A DNA stretch of 64,000 nt from an uncultured Bacteroidales bacterium. GTDB taxonomy: Bacteria; Bacteroidota; Bacteroidia; Bacteroidales; UBA932. Below are positions 25,829 to 34,657 of the stretch, piece after piece. The position numbers and the translations under genes were made by a program. The DNA is taken from contig CAMVMG010000001.1 in assembly GCA_947168525.1 (NCBI GenBank), forward strand, positions 124,001 to 188,000, given 5' to 3'. The notes under the pieces are model-generated. The model saw only the letters and a list, made by a program, of their open reading frames with translations. It was not told where the DNA came from and did not search any database. Each line of letters opens with the position of its first letter. The stretch's first letter is position 1.

Positions 25829-25871
25829 ATGCTAAACCCCTGCTGCGCGGTGACGGCAGGGGTTTATAGCA
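25829..25871. repeat. REP hairpin downstream of RAYT
   Basis: Inner stem AAACCCCTGC / GCAGGGGTTT (25834-25843 and 25856-25865) with the 12-base loop TGCGCGGTGACG, flanked by an outer TGCT/AGCA pair. It differs from the upstream REP by two bases in the loop and in the outer stem. Confidence 0.85.
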
Positions 25872-25901
25872 AGTACCTAAAAACTAGCAAGATATGGATC
25901 G

Positions 25902-26519
25902 CTATTCTTCCATGAAAAGCGCGGCCTTGAGGTCGGCAACAGCCTTGGTGGCGTAGTCGTACCACTGGTCGCCCGGCTTGGCGGTTTCCAGGAAGCGCTG
26001 GTACCACTGGAGGGCGCCTTTCTTGTCCCCCAGCTTTTCCAGACAAAAGCCAATCCGGGGATACGTGTTGATAAAACTGGGTTTATAGACTTGGGCCGAC
26101 CGGTACTCGGAGACGGCTTTTCTCCACTCGGACATACCATAATAGACATCACCCCGGCCTTTGTGGATATAATATAACTGATTAAGCGGCTCTTTGAGCA
26201 GCTCCTGCGCTTTGTCAAACCAGGGAAGCACTTCCGTTTCCCTGCGCAGGGCGTATTTTGCCTTTTCCGTGCCGATATCCAGGGCCAGCGCCACGCTACT
26301 GGAATCCTTTTGCCACGCAGCCTCCAGCTGCGGCGCGGCCAGGAACGGGCGCCGGGTCTCTTTGTAGCTCTCCACCAGGGCGGGCTTCTCCGGCTGTCTC
26401 CGAAGGGCTGCCTGATAATACGCCAGGGCCGAATCCGGCTGATTCATCTGGCCGAAGGCGCAAGAACTTGCTTCTTGCCGTGCCTGGGGGAGATGGGTAA
26501 AATGCTTATAGCGAGACAA
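25902..26519 (-). pseudogene. 5'-truncated TPR protein
   Basis: The frame encodes 205 residues with two clear TPR-like units (NQPDSALAYYQAALRRQP near residue 26, and the helices around 130-190 ending NTYPRIGFCLEKLGDKKGAL). There is no good start: the frame opens with TTG at 26519 and its first 20 residues are not TPR-like, and no signal peptide is seen. The 5' end abuts a REP-like hairpin/terminator. It looks like the surviving 3' part of a longer secreted TPR gene, though translation from the internal Met at about residue 25 cannot be excluded. Confidence 0.55.
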
Positions 26520-26525
26520 TTATGC

Positions 26526-26554
26526 AAAAACCCTGCCGCGAGAGTGCAGCAGGG
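26526..26554 (-). terminator. Terminator of the PspC operon, REP-like
   Basis: Stem CCCTGC/GCAGGG (26531-26536 and 26549-26554) with a 12-base loop; a T-run follows on the minus strand. Stem sequence and loop length match the nearby REP hairpins, so it may be a REP copy now used as a terminator. Confidence 0.75.
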
Positions 26555-26584
26555 CATTAACATAACTAACTAACTTATAACAAT

Positions 26585-27604
26585 TTACACAAAGATTATT
26601 TCCGAGGAAATCATGGTGGCGAAACCCAGCACCAGCAGGACAATGATGTCGATAAGCCAGAGGATGAAAATGACCAGCCCGGGACGCCAGGACGGCGATT
26701 TGAAGCCGAAGATGAGCTGAATGCCGCCGTAGAGCATCCCCACGAAGGGCAGGATGATGGCGAGGGCCGCCAGCGCCACTACCCAGGGCGTTTCCAACAT
26801 GTTCAGGGCGGCGGGGGCATAGTCGGCCATCTGGTCCAGGAACTCCATGTACTGCGCTCCGAAGAGCTCGTTTCCCTTGAGGCCCAGCACGGAAAGGGAG
26901 GCCAGTCCCGAGGTGCCGGTTACCAGCAGGATGAGGCCGATTACGATGAGGAAGATCTTTCCCAGGGTACGGAACCCGTCGGAACGGACCACCTCACCGG
27001 CCGTGTCTCCCATCTCCCGGAGGCCGCTACGGACATGGCGCTGGATGTCGTCCAGCGAACCGCTGTCTCCCTTCATGGCCCAGCGCTCCTGTGCGGTGCG
27101 AGCGGCGGGCATGGCTACCCACAGGATGGCATAGAGGAACGGGACGGAGAAGTTCCAAACCTCATGTATGCCCCCGGCAAAGAGACTGATGGCCGTAAAG
27201 ATGACGAAACCCAGCCGGAACCATACAACCTCTACGTTAAAATAGGTGGCCAGACCACTGCATACGCCGCCCAGCTGCTTGTTCTCCAGATCGCGGTACA
27301 GTTTCCGCCGGGGCTTTTCCGGGGCGGAGTCCGGAGCCGGGTCGTCCTCCTCTATCTTTTCCGGCCGGCCGATGATGTCGATGATGCTGCGGATGTCGGC
27401 TTCGGAGCCCACACCGGACATGCCGCATTTCTCCAGCAGCAGCTCGGCCATCCGCTCTTCGATTCCTTCCATGACCTCCTTGCCGCCCTCCTGCTGAAGG
27501 TAATGGGCTTCCAGGGAGGAGAGGTATTCCTGCGCCAGGGCGGCTGCGTCTTTTTCAAGCGTGAAGGCATAGCCTCCGATGCTCACTTTCTCTACTTCTT
27601 TCAT
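26585..27604 (-). CDS. PspC-domain membrane protein (long form)
   Basis: A 339-residue protein. An N-terminal soluble region (about 1-90) resembles that of the first PspC protein in the operon. A PspC domain follows (about 98-165: KLYRDLENKQLGGVCSGLATYF, interrupted here only by listing), and then four or more membrane helices (about 215-335). PspC proteins sense envelope stress in the phage-shock system of other bacteria; here the role is inferred. Its start overlaps the padR stop by four bases, so the repressor and its likely target are co-transcribed. Confidence 0.82.
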   Translation of the reverse strand: MKEVEKVSIGGYAFTLEKDAAALAQEYLSSLEAHYLQQEGGKEVMEGIEERMAELLLEKCGMSGVGSEADIRSIIDIIGRPEKIEEDDPAPDSAPEKPRRKLYRDLENKQLGGVCSGLATYFNVEVVWFRLGFVIFTAISLFAGGIHEVWNFSVPFLYAILWVAMPAARTAQERWAMKGDSGSLDDIQRHVRSGLREMGDTAGEVVRSDGFRTLGKIFLIVIGLILLVTGTSGLASLSVLGLKGNELFGAQYMEFLDQMADYAPAALNMLETPWVVALAALAIILPFVGMLYGGIQLIFGFKSPSWRPGLVIFILWLIDIIVLLVLGFATMISSEIIFV

Positions 27605-27930
27605 TTCCGTAAGGTTTCAATACTGTCTACCATTTCCTGCCAGGCCGAATCCATCTCCGCAAGTTGGGCGCGGCCCTTGTCGGTAATCACATAATACTTC
27701 CTGGGCGGTCCCTGGGGGGATTCTTCCCAGCGGTAAGAGAGCAGTCCCTGGTTTTTCTGCCGGATCAGGAGCGGGTACAGCGTCCCCTCCACCACCAGCA
27801 TGTTGGCGCGTTTGAGCTCTTCCAGGATACTGGAGGCATAGGCCTCCTTCTTGTTCAGGATACTGAGGATGCAATATTCCAGCACCCCTTTCCGCATTTG
27901 CGCGCGGACATTGTCACTCGTGCTTTCCAT
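27601..27930 (-). CDS. PadR-family transcriptional regulator
   Basis: A 109-residue winged-helix protein with the PadR signature: ILNKKEAYASSILEELK, then LVVEGTLYPLLIRQKNQGLL (about 45-64) and PRKYYVITDKG (about 78-90). It sits between two pspC genes with a four-base overlap downstream and a six-base gap upstream, so it most likely controls this operon in response to an envelope signal or a small ligand. Confidence 0.92.
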   Translation of the reverse strand: MESTSDNVRAQMRKGVLEYCILSILNKKEAYASSILEELKRANMLVVEGTLYPLLIRQKNQGLLSYRWEESPQGPPRKYYVITDKGRAQLAEMDSAWQEMVDSIETLRK

Positions 27931-27936
27931 GCTCTT

Positions 27937-28536
27937 TTACTTTTTATATTCCTCTCTGGCACTGCGGGCGAAGCGTGCCATATTCTCTGCGGTGGCGGGG
28001 ATACCGTGCATCTCGCACTGTTTGGCGGGCGTGTCGGCCGCGGGGATGGCAATCCACAGGATTACGTACACCCAGAATCCGGCCGATCCGCATATCAGCG
28101 CCACCAGCATGAGTACGCGGATGAGGGTTACGTCTACGTCAAAATACCAGGACAGACCGGAGCAGACGCCGCCAAGGCGCTTTTCAACCTTGTCCCGGTA
28201 GAGTTTCTTGGGAGCATTGCCGCTTTCACGGGAGGTGAAAGCGCCGGAAGCATAGGAGGCTCCGGTACTGTTCTCGGCCGACCCGTCCGGCATTCCCAGC
28301 GTGGAGGTTACTTTTTCCACCAGCGCAAGGGAAACCACGCGGGAACTTGCTCCCACTTCCTGGTAAAACAGTTCTGCAATCCGGCCTTCGATCTCTTCCA
28401 TGACCTCTGCTTTCTGAAGTTCTGAAACGGTGAGCTTGGCGCGGAAATGCGACAGATAGGCCGACAGGCGGTTGTAGGCATCCTCGTCGAGGGTGAAGTT
28501 GCGCCCTCCGATACAGGCATTGGTTACTTTTTTCAT
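27937..28536 (-). CDS. PspC-domain membrane protein (short form)
   Basis: A 199-residue protein with a soluble N-terminal region (about 1-105) and a PspC domain (about 110-175: KKLYRDKVEKRLGGVCSGLS, then two membrane helices). Its N-terminus (IGGRNFTLDEDAYNRLSAYL) parallels that of the long PspC protein, so the two genes are paralogues flanking padR. It is the first gene of the operon and has its own promoter, TATCTTTG at 28558-28565 on the minus strand. Confidence 0.82.
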   Translation of the reverse strand: MKKVTNACIGGRNFTLDEDAYNRLSAYLSHFRAKLTVSELQKAEVMEEIEGRIAELFYQEVGASSRVVSLALVEKVTSTLGMPDGSAENSTGASYASGAFTSRESGNAPKKLYRDKVEKRLGGVCSGLSWYFDVDVTLIRVLMLVALICGSAGFWVYVILWIAIPAADTPAKQCEMHGIPATAENMARFARSAREEYKK

Positions 28537-28557
28537 TTCTTAAAATATTTGTCGATG

Positions 28558-28627
28558 CAAAGATATAAATTTTTTTTAATACCTTGCAAGACAAAGTACC
28601 TAAAATTTCAAAAAATTTGTATCTTTG
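28558..28627. promoter_or_regulatory. Divergent promoters of the PspC operon and the DUF1963 gene
   Basis: TATCTTTG on the minus strand (28558-28565) lies 21 bases before the pspC ATG. TATCTTTG on the plus strand (28620-28627) lies 18 bases before the DUF1963 ATG. Confidence 0.75.
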
Positions 28628-28645
28628 GGCAGAAATCTCGTTTTT

Positions 28646-29257
28646 ATGGCCATAAAAATCAATTTGGAACCTACCGAAGCAGAACTGTTCTGCTCTTCGA
28701 AGTGGTGGGGAGACCCGGATCTTCCCGCCGACATGGAGTATCCCCTTGCCCACGTGGAGGAAGACGGGGAAAGCTATGATTATCCGCTCACGTTCCTCTG
28801 CCAGATCGACTGTGAGGACATCGCCCCCCTGGATCCGGAAGGCCTCCTGCCGCATCAGGGCATGTTTTACGTGTTTGCCGGCATCGACGAATATCTGGGC
28901 TGGGGGAGTCCTTTCCACAACGGCCCCGGCGAATGGGACCGCAAGCAGCTGGTGGTGAAATACACCAAATCCGTGAACATGGAAACCTTCCGGAGCGCCA
29001 TCCTGGTGGACGATGACGACAATCCCCTGACGGAACCTGCCCTTAAAATGACCTTCGAGCCCTGTGAGGACGATGCTCCCTGTACCCGTCTGCTGGGCAA
29101 TCCCGGCCCCGACGCCCCGGACCATGTGAATTTCCTGCAGATTGCCTCCGGCACCGCAGGGCTGGACTTCCCGGATGGGGAAGTCCTCCGGGTCCTGTGG
29201 ACGGCCGCCGACAACGCCAAGGGCAACTGGAAGCGGGTGAAGGCCTGCCTGGGATAA
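28646..29257 (+). CDS. DUF1963 (YwqG-like) protein
   Basis: A 203-residue soluble protein matching the YwqG/DUF1963 pattern: KWWGDPDLPADMEYP near the N-terminus, then PLTFLCQIDCEDIAPLDPEG (about 46-65), GMFYVFAG (about 72), and GNPGPDAPDHVNFLQIASG near the C-terminus. The family's biochemical role is unknown. The ATG at 28646 (MAIKINLEP) is set by the promoter 18 bases upstream. The gene stands alone and is closed by a strong terminator. Confidence 0.82.
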   Translation: MAIKINLEPTEAELFCSSKWWGDPDLPADMEYPLAHVEEDGESYDYPLTFLCQIDCEDIAPLDPEGLLPHQGMFYVFAGIDEYLGWGSPFHNGPGEWDRKQLVVKYTKSVNMETFRSAILVDDDDNPLTEPALKMTFEPCEDDAPCTRLLGNPGPDAPDHVNFLQIASGTAGLDFPDGEVLRVLWTAADNAKGNWKRVKACLG

Positions 29258-29263
29258 AACAAA

Positions 29264-29289
29264 CAGGGTGCACCGCGTGGTGCACCCTG
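29264..29289. terminator. Bidirectional terminator between DUF1963 gene and aspA
   Basis: A perfect 11-bp stem CAGGGTGCACC/GGTGCACCCTG with a 4-base loop, lying seven bases after the DUF1963 stop and 20 bases after the convergent aspA stop. Confidence 0.75.
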
Positions 29290-29309
29290 ATCAGATAATA
29301 AATAGAAGG

Positions 29310-30722
29310 CTATTTGAGCAGCTCGTGGGAGGCGGTCATGGCCTTGGGATCCAGGGCCTCGTCCAGTTTCTCCTTGGTCATGTAGCCGTGCTCCAGTACC
29401 AGGTCGTAGACGCTGCGGCCGGTTTCCAGGGCCTCTTTGGCCACCTTGGTGGAAGTCTTGTAGCCGATATAAGGGTTGAGCGCGGTTACGATGCCGATGG
29501 AGTGTTTCACCATCTCGTGGCAGTGCTCCGCGTTGACGGTGATGCCGTCGATGCACTTGGTGCGCAGGGTGTTCATCACGTTGATCAGCCAGGTCTGGCT
29601 TTCCAGGATGCACTGAGCGATTACGGGCTCCATTACGTTCAGCTGGAGCTGGCCGGCTTCTGCGGCGAAGCACACGGCGGTGTCGTTGCCGATGACCTTG
29701 AAGCACACCTGGTTGGTCACTTCCGGAATCACGGGGTTCACCTTGCCGGGCATGATGGAGGAACCGGGCGCCATGGGCGGAAGGTTGATCTCGTGCAGGC
29801 CGCAGCGGGGACCGGAGGCCATCAGACGGAGGTCGTTGCAGATCTTGGAGAGTTTGACGGCCAGGCGTTTGAGTGCGGCGGAATAGCTCACATAGGCGCC
29901 GGTGTCGGGCGTGGCTTCTACCAGGTCCGGGGCCTTCACAAACTCGTCACCGCTGAATTCGCTCATGCGCTTGGTGCACAGCTCTGCAAAACCGGGAACG
30001 GCATTGAGGCCGGTGCCGATAGCCGTACCGCCCATGTTGATCTCTTTCAGGAGGACGGCGTTGCGGTTCAGGTTGGCGATTTCCTCTTCCAGGTTGTTGG
30101 CAAAGGCGTTGAACTCCTGGCCGGAGGTCATGGGGACGGCGTCCTGCAGCTGGGTGCGGCCCATCTTGATGATGTCCTTGAACTCCTCACCCTTGGCCCG
30201 GAAAGCGGCGATGAGCTGCTTCAGGGCTTCTTCCAGATGGCGGTTCATCCGCACGAACGTATAGCGGAAAGCCGTAGGGTAGGCGTCGTTGGTGCTCTGG
30301 GCGCAGTTCACGTGGTCGTTGGGCGAGCAGTACTGGTACTCGCCCTTCTTGTGGCCCATCAGTTCCAGGGCGCGGTTGGCGATGACCTCGTTGGCATTCA
30401 TGTTCACCGAGGTGCCTGCGCCGCCCTGCATCATGTCCACCGGGAACTGGTCCCACAGTTTTCCGTCCACAATCTCCTTGCAGGCGGCCACGATGGCATC
30501 GGCAATCTTCTGGTCCAGCACGCCCAGCTCTGCGTTGGCGCTGGCGGCGGCCATCTTCACATAGGCCATCGCGATAACGTACTCCGGATAGTCGTACATG
30601 TGCGTGGTGGAAATCTTGTAATTGTTGAGCGCCCGCTGTGTCTGTACGCCGTAGTAGGCATCGGCAGGAACCTGGAGCTCTCCGAGAAGGTCGCTTTCGA
30701 CCCTGAATTTGGTTTCGGACAT
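29310..30722 (-). CDS. aspA: Aspartate ammonia-lyase (aspartase)
   Basis: Converts L-aspartate to fumarate and ammonia. The 470-residue product has the fumarase/aspartase signature [11 protein letters not shown] (about 320), substrate-binding [17 protein letters not shown] and [12 protein letters not shown] (about 105-145), and aspartase-like N-terminal [14 protein letters not shown]. The ATG at 30722 (MSETKFRV) lies 40 bases after TATCTTTG; an upstream start would lie before the transcript. It is divergent from a class I fumarase, giving a compact aspartate-to-malate route. Class II fumarase is the main alternative, but the sequence around the N-terminus favours AspA. Confidence 0.9.
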   Translation of the reverse strand: MSETKFRVESDLLGELQVPADAYYGVQTQRALNNYKISTTHMYDYPEYVIAMAYVKMAAASANAELGVLDQKIADAIVAACKEIVDGKLWDQFPVDMMQGGAGTSVNMNANEVIANRALELMGHKKGEYQYCSPNDHVNCAQSTNDAYPTAFRYTFVRMNRHLEEALKQLIAAFRAKGEEFKDIIKMGRTQLQDAVPMTSGQEFNAFANNLEEEIANLNRNAVLLKEINMGGTAIGTGLNAVPGFAELCTKRMSEFSGDEFVKAPDLVEATPDTGAYVSYSAALKRLAVKLSKICNDLRLMASGPRCGLHEINLPPMAPGSSIMPGKVNPVIPEVTNQVCFKVIGNDTAVCFAAEAGQLQLNVMEPVIAQCILESQTWLINVMNTLRTKCIDGITVNAEHCHEMVKHSIGIVTALNPYIGYKTSTKVAKEALETGRSVYDLVLEHGYMTKEKLDEALDPKAMTASHELLK

Positions 30723-30762
30723 ATTTGTTGAAATTTTATGTGGTTTTGCGTTTTGGCAATTA

Positions 30763-30800
30763 CAAAGATACGGAGATTTCCGCAAAAAACCTTATATTTG
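30763..30800. promoter_or_regulatory. Divergent promoters of aspA and the fumarase gene
   Basis: TATCTTTG on the minus strand (30763-30770) drives aspA. TATATTTG on the plus strand (30793-30800) lies 31 bases before the fumarase ATG. Confidence 0.75.
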
Positions 30801-30831
30801 TAAACTTCAAAGCAAATAACTATTATTCTTT

Positions 30832-32460
30832 ATGGCAGATTTCAAATACGCACCCATGTTTCAGCTGGGCCCTGACACCACGGAGTATTATAAGATTCCC
30901 GGTTCAGAGAAGCTGGTAAAATCCACCCGGTTCGGCGACAAGACCCTTCTGGAAGTATCTCCGGAAGCCCTCACATTGGTAGCTCAGCAGTCCTTCCATG
31001 ACTGTCAGTTCATGCTTCGCCGCGCCCACAATGAGCAGGTTGCGGCCATCCTGAAAGACCCTGAGGCCTCGGACAATGACAAATACGTGGCCCTGCAGTT
31101 TCTGCGCAACGCAGAGACTTCTGTCAAGGGAGTACTTCCCTTCTGTCAGGACACAGGAACGGCCATCATCCACGGAGAGAAAGGTCAACATGTCTGGACG
31201 GACTTCGAAGATGAAGAAGCCCTGAGCCGCGGCGTTTTCAATACCTATACCCAGGAGAACCTCCGCTATAGCCAGAACGCTCCGCTGGATATGTACAATG
31301 AGGTGAATACCAAGTGCAATCTCCCCGCACAGATTGACATTGAGGCCACCCAGGGCAGCGAATACCGCTTTATCATGGTGGCAAAGGGTGGCGGCAGCGC
31401 CAACAAGACCTACTTCTATCCCATGACCAAGGCCACCATCCAGAACGAAGGCACCCTTGTCCCGTTCCTGATAGAGAAAATGCGTTCGCTGGGCACGGCA
31501 GCCTGCCCGCCTTACCATATTGCCTTTGTAATTGGCGGCACATCGGCAGAGAAAAACCTTCTTACCGTAAAGCTGGCCAGCATCAAGTTCTACGACAACC
31601 TTCCCACCACCGGTGACGAGACCGGCCGCGCTTTCCGGGACATCGACCTGGAGGAAAAACTGCTGAAGGAAGCACAGAAGATTGGCCTGGGCGCCCAGTT
31701 CGGAGGCAAATACCTGGCCCATGACATCCGTGTAGTGCGCCTTCCCCGCCACGGCGCCAGCTGTCCCATCGGCATGGGCGTGAGCTGCAGCGCAGACCGC
31801 AACATCAAGTCCAAGATCAATGCCGACGGTGTCTGGATTGAGAAGATGGACACCAACCCCTCCGAGCTCATTCCGGAAGAACTCCGCCGTCCCGGAGAAG
31901 GTCCCAGGGGCATCGAAATCGATCTGGACAAGGGCATTGACGCCGTGCGTGCAGAACTCACCAAATATACTGTGGGCACCCGTGTAAACCTGAAGGGAAC
32001 CATCATCGTGGCCCGTGACATCGCCCATGCCAAACTGAAGGCCCGCCTGGATGCCGGCGAGGATATGCCCGCTTATTTCAAGGACCACCCGATCCTGTAT
32101 GCCGGTCCTGCCAAAACGCCGGCCGGATACCCTTGCGGCTCCATGGGCCCCACCACGGCCAACCGCATGGATCCGTATGTAGATGAATTCCAGGACCACG
32201 GCGCTTCCCTGGTGATGATTGCCAAGGGCAACCGTTCCAAGGTGGTCACCGATGCCTGTCAGAAGCACGGCGGCTTCTATCTGGGAACCATCGGCGGCGT
32301 GGCGGCAGTGCTTTCCCAGAGCAGCATCCGCAGCATCGAATGCGTGGAATACCCGGAACTGGGCATGGAAGCCATCTGGAAGATCCAGGTGGAAGACTTC
32401 CCGGCCTTTATCCTGGTAGATGACAAGGGCAACGACTTCTTCAAGACCATCGGCCTGTAA
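30832..32460 (+). CDS. Class I fumarate hydratase
   Basis: Iron-sulfur fumarase interconverting fumarate and malate. The 542-residue length matches the fused FumA/FumB type: an alpha domain with the cluster Cys regions ([15 protein letters not shown], about 102-116; [12 protein letters not shown], about 182; [15 protein letters not shown], about 311) and the C-terminal beta domain (about 365-540: [20 protein letters not shown]). It is divergent from aspA and followed by rubredoxin after 26 bases, which may protect or service the oxygen-sensitive cluster (inference). Confidence 0.94.
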   Translation: MADFKYAPMFQLGPDTTEYYKIPGSEKLVKSTRFGDKTLLEVSPEALTLVAQQSFHDCQFMLRRAHNEQVAAILKDPEASDNDKYVALQFLRNAETSVKGVLPFCQDTGTAIIHGEKGQHVWTDFEDEEALSRGVFNTYTQENLRYSQNAPLDMYNEVNTKCNLPAQIDIEATQGSEYRFIMVAKGGGSANKTYFYPMTKATIQNEGTLVPFLIEKMRSLGTAACPPYHIAFVIGGTSAEKNLLTVKLASIKFYDNLPTTGDETGRAFRDIDLEEKLLKEAQKIGLGAQFGGKYLAHDIRVVRLPRHGASCPIGMGVSCSADRNIKSKINADGVWIEKMDTNPSELIPEELRRPGEGPRGIEIDLDKGIDAVRAELTKYTVGTRVNLKGTIIVARDIAHAKLKARLDAGEDMPAYFKDHPILYAGPAKTPAGYPCGSMGPTTANRMDPYVDEFQDHGASLVMIAKGNRSKVVTDACQKHGGFYLGTIGGVAAVLSQSSIRSIECVEYPELGMEAIWKIQVEDFPAFILVDDKGNDFFKTIGL

Positions 32461-32486
32461 ACCATTAACCCTTCATTAATCGGATC

Positions 32487-32645
32487 ATGAAATACGTATG
32501 CAACATCTGCGGTTACGTCTACGACCCTGAGGTAGGCGATCCGGACAGCGGCATTGCGCCCGGCACTCCCTTCGAGGAAATCCCCGCCGACTGGGTATGC
32601 CCCCTCTGCGGTGTAGGCAAAGACGATTTCTCTCCTGCAGAGTAG
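32487..32645 (+). CDS. Rubredoxin
   Basis: A 52-residue protein with both iron-binding CxxC pairs: VCNICGY (Cys 5 and 8) and [12 protein letters not shown] (Cys 38 and 41), and the usual [20 protein letters not shown] between them. It is a small one-electron carrier, often serving peroxide or superoxide reductases in anaerobes. It follows the fumarase gene on the same strand and ends 12 bases before a strong terminator, so the two are probably co-transcribed. Confidence 0.96.
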   Translation: MKYVCNICGYVYDPEVGDPDSGIAPGTPFEEIPADWVCPLCGVGKDDFSPAE

Positions 32646-32656
32646 TCGTTGACCAT

Positions 32657-32697
32657 AAAAAGACCGGCCCGGCAAAACTGTCGGACCGGTCTTTTTT
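32657..32697. terminator. Bidirectional terminator between rubredoxin gene and sstT
   Basis: An 11-bp stem AAAAAGACCGG/CCGGTCTTTTT around an 18-19-base loop with T-runs on both strands. It overlaps the sstT stop codon at 32696-32698. Confidence 0.85.
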
Positions 32698-33913
32698 ATG
32701 CTTTCCGGCGGTCGTGGAATTCCGCCACGGCGGTGAAGAAGGCGTCGGCCGAGGAGTTGAGGGCTGTTTCTACAGAATCCTGTATGACACCGATGATGAA
32801 GCCCACGGCCACGGCCTGCATGGCGGTGTCGTTGTCAATCCCGAAGAAAGAGCAGGCCATGGGCACCAGCAGCAACGATCCACCCGCTACGCCCGAGGCG
32901 CCGCAGGCACCCAGGGTGGCGATCAGGCTCAGGAAGATGGCCGATGTCAGCGGGACTTCCATGCCCACCGTATGGGCCACAGCCAGGGAAAGGACGGTGA
33001 TGGTGGCGGCCGCTCCGTTCATGTTGATGGTGGACCCCAGCGGGATGCTCACCGAGTAGAATTCCTCGTTCAGCCCCAGTTCCTTGCACAGCTGCATGTT
33101 GATGGGGATGTTGGCGGCGGAAGAGCGGGTGAAGAAGGCGTTGATGCCGCTGACCCGGATACATTTCCACAGCAGGGGATAGGGGTTCCGGCGCAGGAAG
33201 ACCCACGCGATGGCGGGATTGATGACAAAGGCCGTGGTGCACATGCAGCCTACCAGCAGGAGCACCAGTTTCCCATAGTCCCGGAAGATTTCCAGGCCGC
33301 TCTCCGAGACGGAGGTGAACACCAGGCCCAGGATGCCGAAGGGGGCGAACTGGATGATCCAGCGGACCATCTGAGAAACGGCGTCGGCAAGGTCCGACAC
33401 CACCCGGACCGTATTTCCGGAGGCCATCTTTTTCAGGGCGGCTCCGGCCACGACGGCCCAGAAGAGGATGCCGATATAGTTGGCCTGGGAGAGGGACTGG
33501 ATGGGGTTGGAGACCAGGTTGCCCAGCAGGGTGGAGAATACGTCGGCCAGGCCGCCGGGTGCCGTATGGGCGACGGTTTCTCCGCTGAGCTTGATGGTGA
33601 CCGGGAAGAGGAAGCTGCCCACGACGGCCACAATGGCGGCCACCATGGTGGTAAGCAGGTATAGCAGGATGACCGTACGGAAGCGGGGCCCCAGGCCACC
33701 CTGGGCCTTGGCGATGGCCGAACAGACCAGCAGTCCCACCAGCACCGGGGCGATGGCTTTCAGGGCCCCGACAAATACCCCTCCCAGCAGGCCGATGCCC
33801 TTCCACTGGGGACAGAACAGGCCCAGGACGGCACCGATGGCAAGACCTCCCAGGATGCGGAGCACCAGGGAGGTCTCGGTCCATTTCTTGAGCAGCGAAG
33901 AGAGTTTGCCCAT
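32696..33913 (-). CDS. sstT: Serine/threonine:sodium symporter
   Basis: A 405-residue dicarboxylate/amino-acid:cation symporter with about eight helices and two re-entrant loops. Signature parts include FFTRSSAANIPINMQLCKELG (around residue 265; the SSAAN motif is typical of SstT) and GSTINMNGAAATITVLSLA (about 293-311). It imports serine and threonine with sodium. It follows glpF after only three bases and belongs to the glpK-glpF-sstT operon, an unusual partner for glycerol uptake. Confidence 0.9.
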   Translation of the reverse strand: MGKLSSLLKKWTETSLVLRILGGLAIGAVLGLFCPQWKGIGLLGGVFVGALKAIAPVLVGLLVCSAIAKAQGGLGPRFRTVILLYLLTTMVAAIVAVVGSFLFPVTIKLSGETVAHTAPGGLADVFSTLLGNLVSNPIQSLSQANYIGILFWAVVAGAALKKMASGNTVRVVSDLADAVSQMVRWIIQFAPFGILGLVFTSVSESGLEIFRDYGKLVLLLVGCMCTTAFVINPAIAWVFLRRNPYPLLWKCIRVSGINAFFTRSSAANIPINMQLCKELGLNEEFYSVSIPLGSTINMNGAAATITVLSLAVAHTVGMEVPLTSAIFLSLIATLGACGASGVAGGSLLLVPMACSFFGIDNDTAMQAVAVGFIIGVIQDSVETALNSSADAFFTAVAEFHDRRKA

Positions 33914-33916
33914 GGC

Positions 33917-34654
33917 TTAGAATACCAGCAGGTACAGACCGGCCGCTATGGCGGCGCCCACCATGGGGCCCACAGCCGGCACCCAGCTGTAGTTCCAGCC
34001 GCTGTCCCGTTTGCCCTGGATGGGCAGGACGGCGTGGGCGCAGCGTGGGCTGAGGTCGCGGGCGGGGTTCAGGGCATAGCCGGTGGTTCCGCCCAGGGAC
34101 ATGCCCAGGGACATGATGACGCAGGTGACCGGGAAAGCGCCCAGCGAACCGGTAGAGGCTGCTGCGCCGCCGATGTTGAATGCGTTTCCGCCCGTGGCGA
34201 GGGCCAGGATGGCGAATACCAGCACGCAGGTGGCGATGACCTCCGAGAGGAAGTTCCGCCAGGGGTTGTAGATGGCCGGCATGGTGCAGAACGTGCCCAG
34301 CATGGTGTCCGGCTGGTCTTTGGTGGCTTTATAATGGTCTTTGTAGAAGACCCATACCAGGCAGGCGCCCACGAAACCGCCCAGCATCTGGGCCACGATG
34401 TATCCGGGAACCGACGCCCAGGGGAACGTGCCTGCGATGGCAAGGCCCAGGGAAACGGCGGGGTTCAGGTGCGCTCCGGAGACCGGGCCGGCGATGAGCA
34501 CGCCCATCATCACGGCGAAACCCCAGCCCAGGGCAATAACCACCCAGCCGGCGCCTTTGGCCTTGGATTGATTCAGGGAAGTGGCGGCGCAGACGCCGTC
34601 GCCCATCAGTACCAGCACCAGCGTGCCGATGAATTCAAACAGATATTGCTGCAT
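33917..34654 (-). CDS. glpF: Glycerol uptake facilitator (aquaglyceroporin)
   Basis: A 245-residue MIP-family channel with six helices and both NPA boxes: HLNPAVSLG (about residue 64) and ALNPARDLSPR (about 195). The Asp after the second NPA-Arg marks a glycerol facilitator rather than a water channel. It lies three bases downstream of glpK on the same strand, so uptake and phosphorylation of glycerol are co-expressed. Confidence 0.95.
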   Translation of the reverse strand: MQQYLFEFIGTLVLVLMGDGVCAATSLNQSKAKGAGWVVIALGWGFAVMMGVLIAGPVSGAHLNPAVSLGLAIAGTFPWASVPGYIVAQMLGGFVGACLVWVFYKDHYKATKDQPDTMLGTFCTMPAIYNPWRNFLSEVIATCVLVFAILALATGGNAFNIGGAAASTGSLGAFPVTCVIMSLGMSLGGTTGYALNPARDLSPRCAHAVLPIQGKRDSGWNYSWVPAVGPMVGAAIAAGLYLLVF

Positions 34655-34657
34655 AGT

